The translations under genes and the position numbers were made by a program. 49,379 nucleotides of DNA from Prochlorococcus sp. AG-459-B06 (GTDB lineage Bacteria; Cyanobacteriota; Cyanobacteriia; PCC-6307; Cyanobiaceae): NCBI GenBank assembly GCA_003209475.1, contig QCQY01000010.1:1-49379 (forward strand), written 5' to 3'. Each line of letters begins with the position of its first letter. The first letter of the stretch is position 1. Of the stretch, positions 45,832-49,379 are shown one piece after another. The notes under the pieces are model-generated. The model searched no databases. It was given only the letters and a program-made list of their open reading frames with translations, and was not told where the DNA came from.

Positions 45832-46611
45832 ATCTATTTTTATCTCATCAAAAAATATTTAATAAAAAATCTGGCAGGCTCTTGGATTTTCTATACGACA
45901 TTTCCAAAGATACCTTTAATTAATCCCGAATTTAAAAATATTGCACAATTTGCGCCGCCTTTAGGATTTTTTATTGGAACAATACAGAGTTATATTTTTC
46001 TTTTTTTTAGAACAAACTCTTGGCCAATTTATGCATCTACATTAATTTGTTTGGCTTCGGGATATTTAATTACTGGTGGTCTACACCTCGATGGTTTAAT
46101 GGATACTTTCGATGGTATTTTTGCAGGTAAAAAGAGACGTTTAAAAGCCATGAAAGATAGTAAAGTTGGTTCCTTTGGCGTTCAAGCTTTAGTTTTTATA
46201 ACTTTAATTCAAATTGCTTGCATACTGAAAATTCAAAACCTAATAATTTTTGTTTTACCTATATGCTTATTTTGGGGAAGATTTTCAAATTTATTTTTTA
46301 TAGAAAAGTTTAAATATATGAGTTATAAGAAAAAATCTATTAGTCACAAAAAGTTTTGGAATGGATTTAAAAAAGAATCTTTGATCTCAATTATTTTTCT
46401 TTTAATTTTCATTTCATACCAATTTGTTTCAATTACATCCCAAGCAATATTAATAAAATTTTTAATTCTTATTTTGATTGGTATTTTTCTAAGCTATTTT
46501 ATCCCAAACATACTGGGTAATAAAATAGGAGGCTTCAATGGAGATGCCTGCGGTGCAAGCGTTGTACTAGTTGAAACTGCTATGTTGTTTATGCATGCAA
46601 TTCTTTTATAG
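45832..46611 (+). CDS. cobS: Adenosylcobinamide-GDP ribazoletransferase CobS (start uncertain)
   Basis: CobS is the membrane enzyme that joins the lower ligand nucleotide to adenosylcobinamide-GDP, the late step of (pseudo)cobalamin synthesis. The core motifs are TGGLHLDGLMDTFDGIFAGK and a C-terminal IGGFNGDACGASVVLVETAM, with about six hydrophobic helices. The frame extends upstream of the TTG at 46051 through NLAGSWIFYTTFPKIP and QFAPPLGFFIGTI, which are family features. It stays open to a TGA at 45829, yet contains no ATG, GTG or TTG before 46051. I mark it from the first codon after that stop (ATC); the true start is unresolved. Its 3' end overlaps the histidine kinase by 23 bp. Confidence 0.85.
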   Translation: MYFYLIKKYLIKNLAGSWIFYTTFPKIPLINPEFKNIAQFAPPLGFFIGTIQSYIFLFFRTNSWPIYASTLICLASGYLITGGLHLDGLMDTFDGIFAGKKRRLKAMKDSKVGSFGVQALVFITLIQIACILKIQNLIIFVLPICLFWGRFSNLFFIEKFKYMSYKKKSISHKKFWNGFKKESLISIIFLLIFISYQFVSITSQAILIKFLILILIGIFLSYFIPNILGNKIGGFNGDACGASVVLVETAMLFMHAILL

Positions 46612-47725
46612 GTAGTTCTAAATAAAAAATATTTTTCTTCTTAAGATTTTTTGATTTCTCAGTATTATCAATCGAGTTATTTTTCAGCAATCTCAAATCT
46701 CCTCCAATTTGTTTTGCTAATTTCCTCGCCAAAAAAAGTCCCACACCAGTGCCGTCCTTCTTTTTAGCGGCAGATCCTCTAAAACCTTTTTCAAAAATTT
46801 TCTCGTTTTCATTTTTGGTTATTTTTTTACCATCATCAAAGATAAAAAGTCCATTACTCGTAATTGCGAGTCCAATTTCAGCGTCTTTTTGGGCATATTT
46901 AAACGCATTTTCTAATAAATTGGCCACAATTTCAGCAATTACAGCATATTTTGCCTTTAGTGGCGAAATAGTCCAATCTGGCCAAAGAGAAGGTTCAGTC
47001 CAATCTCTATTCTCTAAATCCGCATTAGCTTTACCCCTTTCTAATATTGGCCTCAATAAACTCTGAACAGTTATCACCTTTTTACTATCTAAATTTGGTG
47101 GTAATAATAATCTTTCCTCTCCAATTTCCAGAGGAAGTTGAATAGGTGAATTTAATTTCATAAAAGAATCCATATATTGATTAATTTGTTTTTGCTCTGT
47201 TATCATGCGTTCTACTATTTCAATAGAATCATAATCTGGACCAAGTCTTTTTATTAGTAATTTTGCATATGTCCTAATAGCGGCCAATGGATTCCTTAAT
47301 TGATGAATTATGACATTGACCTGATTTTTTAAATAATTGATTTCTTCATTTTTATTTTGACGTTCTAATTCAATAGAGGCGCATTTAGCTAATGATATTG
47401 AGAGCGCTTTTAATCTAGAATCAAGAGATACTGGCCAATTACCCCCTTTCAAATCAGTTTCCACCCTTAGGACTCCTAGTAGAATATCGTTTTCTTGAAG
47501 CGGATACCATCTTCTATTAGGCGATGAAACTTTTAGTGAAGGATCATCCTCTATTGATGTAAGTAGCCTATCAATTTGTGGCCATTGACCAATCATTTCA
47601 AAAGATGCTTTAGTTCCTCGCTTAGCTGAAGCAAGATACATAACTAAATTAGTCACGCCCATTGAGCAACCAAAACTCTCTAACTGTTTTATGATCAATT
47701 CTTCAAATTTTTTTGAAAGATTCAT
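46589..47725 (-). CDS. Soluble GAF-type sensor histidine kinase, Hik2/CSK-like
   Basis: The 378-aa protein has no membrane helix. Residues about 1-125 form a GAF-like sensor region with LESFGCSMGVTNLVMYLASA and FEMIGQWPQ. Residues about 136-200 are the dimerisation domain with phospho-acceptor H141 in NVIIHQLRNPLAAIRTYAKL, and the C-terminal ATPase has LLENAFKYAQ (N box), IFDDGKKITK and GTGVGLFLARKLAKQIGGDL (G box). The HQLRNPLAA motif and GAF layout match cyanobacterial Hik2 and the chloroplast sensor kinase, which sense redox state; Cys20 lies where a conserved cysteine is reported. No response regulator is adjacent. Confidence 0.87.
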   Translation of the reverse strand: MNLSKKFEELIIKQLESFGCSMGVTNLVMYLASAKRGTKASFEMIGQWPQIDRLLTSIEDDPSLKVSSPNRRWYPLQENDILLGVLRVETDLKGGNWPVSLDSRLKALSISLAKCASIELERQNKNEEINYLKNQVNVIIHQLRNPLAAIRTYAKLLIKRLGPDYDSIEIVERMITEQKQINQYMDSFMKLNSPIQLPLEIGEERLLLPPNLDSKKVITVQSLLRPILERGKANADLENRDWTEPSLWPDWTISPLKAKYAVIAEIVANLLENAFKYAQKDAEIGLAITSNGLFIFDDGKKITKNENEKIFEKGFRGSAAKKKDGTGVGLFLARKLAKQIGGDLRLLKNNSIDNTEKSKNLKKKNIFYLELPIKELHA

Positions 47726-47774
47726 AATTAATGAAATTTTGAGAAATTTTTTTTAAAAAAACTTGAAAAAGGGC

Positions 47775-47977
47775 TTGTAAAATATGAAAAAAGTATTAAG
47801 ATATATAAAGAGGTCTGACTTTAGCCAGCCTTAAATATGAATATTTAATCATATTTTAAGCTACATCAGGGGTTGATGGGTCCTTTATGTAATTTGAAGT
47901 GAATTTAAAATCACATATATAAGATTAGTAAAAATAAATAAGACTAATCTCATTAATAATTTCAGGAGTACCAATCA
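47775..47977 (+). promoter_or_regulatory. Promoter and structured leader of the DUF3155 gene
   Basis: A candidate promoter has TTGTAA (47775-47780), 16 bp, then TAAGAT (47797-47802). Three hairpins follow: CTTAAATATGA (47830-47840) with TCATATTTTAAG (47849-47860, one bulge); CATCA (47864-47868) with TGATG (47874-47878) around GGGGT; and AGATTAGT (47922-47929) with ACTAATCT (47943-47950). A clear AGGAG (47964-47968) sits nine bases before the ATG. This leader of about 165 bases is long for such a compact genome. No known riboswitch class is recognised. Confidence 0.5.
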
Positions 47978-48346
47978 ATGTCAAAAAAAAGAAAAAGAAT
48001 CAGCAGAAGAAGATTGGCTGGCCAAAGAGTAATGGCACATGTACCTATTTATCATATCGAAACTGGCAAACATAAACCAGTTACAGCAGCAAGAAGATAC
48101 ATAGCTGAAAATGGTCTTTCAGCACCTTCAGTTTTCAATGTAAGAAGAAATGAACACACCACCGATAGATTTTTTTGGGGTGAAAAAGGATTATTCAGCG
48201 CCCAATATGCTGAAGAAAATCATTTTCTATTTCCATCACTAAAAGTTGTAGTTGAAGGAATTGGTGAAGAAAAAATATTTGAGGGTCTAGAACTTACTGC
48301 AGATGATTGGGAAGAGATTGAAGAATATGAATATGCTTTTGTTTAA
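47978..48346 (+). CDS. DUF3155 family protein (122 aa), unknown function
   Basis: This small soluble protein has a very basic N-terminus (MSKKRKRISRRRLAGQRVM), a middle segment (HIETGKHKPVTAARRYIAEN), and an acidic C-terminus (LELTADDWEEIEEYEYAFV). I recognise it as a cyanobacteria-restricted DUF3155-type protein. The basic head suggests RNA or ribosome contact, but there is no direct evidence. The gene has a strong Shine-Dalgarno AGGAG and a hairpin-rich leader, unusual for this window. Its stop overlaps the convergent esterase gene by four bases. Confidence 0.8.
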   Translation: MSKKRKRISRRRLAGQRVMAHVPIYHIETGKHKPVTAARRYIAENGLSAPSVFNVRRNEHTTDRFFWGEKGLFSAQYAEENHFLFPSLKVVVEGIGEEKIFEGLELTADDWEEIEEYEYAFV

Positions 48347-48960
48347 AAAATATTTCTTATATTTGAACTTATAAAATTAATTAAATTTGAATCAATTTGA
48401 TGAAATCCATCGAATTCCAATAACTCGCAAAATTTAGAAGTCTTACTCTTTACCTTTTCATAAATAGTCCTAGAGGCATCTATAGGCACAACATCATCAA
48501 ATAAGCCATGACTAATAATCAATGGCGAGAATTTTTCTCCCGGGGCCCAGTTAGGGTGAGGATAACCACTACAAGCAACAATTAATCCAAAATTCAACTT
48601 AAATCCCGCATCAATTGCCATTGCCGCCCCCTGAGAGAACCCCAGCAAAATTGTTTTTCTTAGTGGAATCTGATCAGTATCAAATTTTTTTAATGTAACT
48701 AAAAGTTTATTTACTTCAACTTCAGCCCCATTCCAATCATGTGGGTATAATCCATACCACTGTCTTCCCTGACCGCTTGGGTGTAATCCAGGAGCCCTCA
48801 AAGAAATTATCTCAAAATCAAGATTTATTTTTTCAGTCATCTCCTTTCCAAATGTTAAAAGGTCATCTGAATCAGCTCCCCAACCATGCACCAAAATAAT
48901 TCTATGAGTTGCAGTTTGAGAGCTAATCGAGACAAATTCATGATTGATAGCATATTTCAT
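48343..48960 (-). CDS. Alpha/beta hydrolase, phospholipase/carboxylesterase type
   Basis: The 205-aa product is a serine esterase. ILVHGWGADSDDLLTFGKEM holds the oxyanion-hole HGWG near residue 24, the nucleophile elbow is LGFSQGAAMAIDAGF near residue 106, the Asp is in LFDDVVPIDASRT near residue 155, and the His is in FDGFHQIDSN near residue 185. The order matches the carboxylesterase/phospholipase family (YpfH/Est-like). Substrate is unknown. It is convergent with the DUF3155 gene and divergent from purH with 33 bp between. Confidence 0.88.
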   Translation of the reverse strand: MKYAINHEFVSISSQTATHRIILVHGWGADSDDLLTFGKEMTEKINLDFEIISLRAPGLHPSGQGRQWYGLYPHDWNGAEVEVNKLLVTLKKFDTDQIPLRKTILLGFSQGAAMAIDAGFKLNFGLIVACSGYPHPNWAPGEKFSPLIISHGLFDDVVPIDASRTIYEKVKSKTSKFCELLEFDGFHQIDSNLINFISSNIRNIF

Positions 48961-48993
48961 GTTTATATTCTTAAGTAAGTAAACTTTCCCATA

Positions 48994-49379
48994 ATGTCTC
49001 CATTAGCTTTAATAAGTGTCTCTGATAAAAAAAATATAATCCCATTTTGTAAGGAATTGGTAGAGCAATTTAATTATAAAATTCTATCAAGCGGAGGAAC
49101 TGCCAAACATCTTATAGAGGCAAAAATTCCAGTTATTAAAGTTGCTGATTTTACTAACTCTCCAGAAATTCTTGGAGGAAGAGTTAAAACTTTACATCCA
49201 AAAATACACGGAGGAATATTAGCTAAAAGAACTGATGAGGAACATAAAAAAGATATAGCAGCTAACAATCTTGATTTAATCGATTTAGTAGTTGTAAATT
49301 TATATCCTTTTAAAAAAACTGTAGATCAGGGAGCTAAATGGGAAGATGCTATTGAAAATATCGATATCGGAGGGCCATC
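48994..49379 (+). CDS. purH: Bifunctional AICAR transformylase/IMP cyclohydrolase PurH (partial, N-terminus)
   Basis: PurH catalyses the last two steps of purine synthesis. The ATG at 48994 gives [20 protein letters not shown], then [40 protein letters not shown] and [13 protein letters not shown]. These belong to the N-terminal IMP cyclohydrolase (MGS-like) domain. About 128 residues are present and the gene continues past the window edge. Confidence 0.96.
   Translation, partial: MSPLALISVSDKKNIIPFCKELVEQFNYKILSSGGTAKHLIEAKIPVIKVADFTNSPEILGGRVKTLHPKIHGGILAKRTDEEHKKDIAANNLDLIDLVVVNLYPFKKTVDQGAKWEDAIENIDIGGP

Noticed and set aside
1-49379. Insertion sequences, prophage genes or integration sites at tRNA genes
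   Set aside because: No transposase or integrase motifs and no duplicated tRNA ends were seen next to tRNA-Thr, tRNA-Phe or the CAT tRNA.

Overview
The window is a stretch of a Prochlorococcus chromosome, most likely from a high-light-adapted strain. The evidence is its low G+C content (roughly a third or less by eye), very short intergenic gaps, several convergent genes that overlap at their stop codons, many TTG or GTG starts, and cyanobacterial photosynthesis genes (psbB, psbT, psbM, psbK, psbEFLJ, ndhCKJ, chlD, ycf48, rubA). A lone, degenerate phycoerythrin beta subunit (cpeB) beside a CpeS-type lyase, in the metK to uvrD interval and with no cpeA, points to the high-light clades.

Layout. 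1-1.4 kb: end of minC, then minD and minE (division-site selection), then tRNA-Thr. 1.5-3.8 kb (minus): a 55-aa membrane protein, sua5, prmC, psbM and a 2Fe-2S ferredoxin. 4.0-5.7 kb: psbB-psbT with a clear terminator. 5.7-10.3 kb: nrdR, rpsA, metK, an FGGY sugar kinase, tRNA-Phe and a terminator. 10.3-13.2 kb: accessory-like block with a secreted protein, a TVP38/DedA membrane protein, a 59-aa ORF overlapping cpeS, convergent cpeB, and a 68-aa ORF. 13.2-20 kb: uvrD/pcrA, a CCA-adding enzyme, a flavoprotein-SelD fusion, and mtnP. 20-24 kb: psbEFLJ, ycf48 and rubA (minus) divergent from ndhCKJ (plus). 24-30 kb: a YvcK-like protein, an Mla-type ABC ATPase plus MCE protein, chlD and folK. 30-37 kb: a Nudix hydrolase, photolyase, DegT aminotransferase, thioredoxin-like protein, fabI, hisB and a carotenoid oxygenase. 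37-42 kb: rdgB, a phosphohexomutase, a TM0106-type nuclease, a YgfZ-like protein, pyrE and a CAU tRNA. 42-49.4 kb: a CorC-like protein, a Gfo/Idh dehydrogenase, psbK, tgt, cobS, a Hik2-like histidine kinase, a DUF3155 gene with a structured leader, an esterase, and the start of purH.

How the genes work together. A large share of the window builds photosystem II: core and small subunits (CP47, PsbT, PsbM, PsbK, PsbE, PsbF, PsbL, PsbJ), assembly factors (Ycf48, RubA) and chlorophyll synthesis (ChlD). The rest is housekeeping: tRNA maturation and modification (Sua5, Tgt, CCA enzyme, SelD), translation (S1, PrmC), nucleotide metabolism and sanitation (NrdR, RdgB, PyrE, PurH), DNA repair (UvrD, photolyase) and lipid or envelope functions (FabI, Mla cassette).

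I saw no mobile element, CRISPR array, prophage or defence island. The most interesting items are the minimal cpeB/cpeS/orf59 module, the three-hairpin leader of the DUF3155 gene, a 23-bp near-palindrome just upstream of psbE, a possible strand-swapping leader on rpsA, cobS without an obvious start codon, and an uncharacterised predicted Fe-S nuclease fusion. Similarity calls rest on motif recognition from memory; no search was run. Apart from short segments between genes, no stretch over 300 bases lacks a gene once the small genes listed here are counted.
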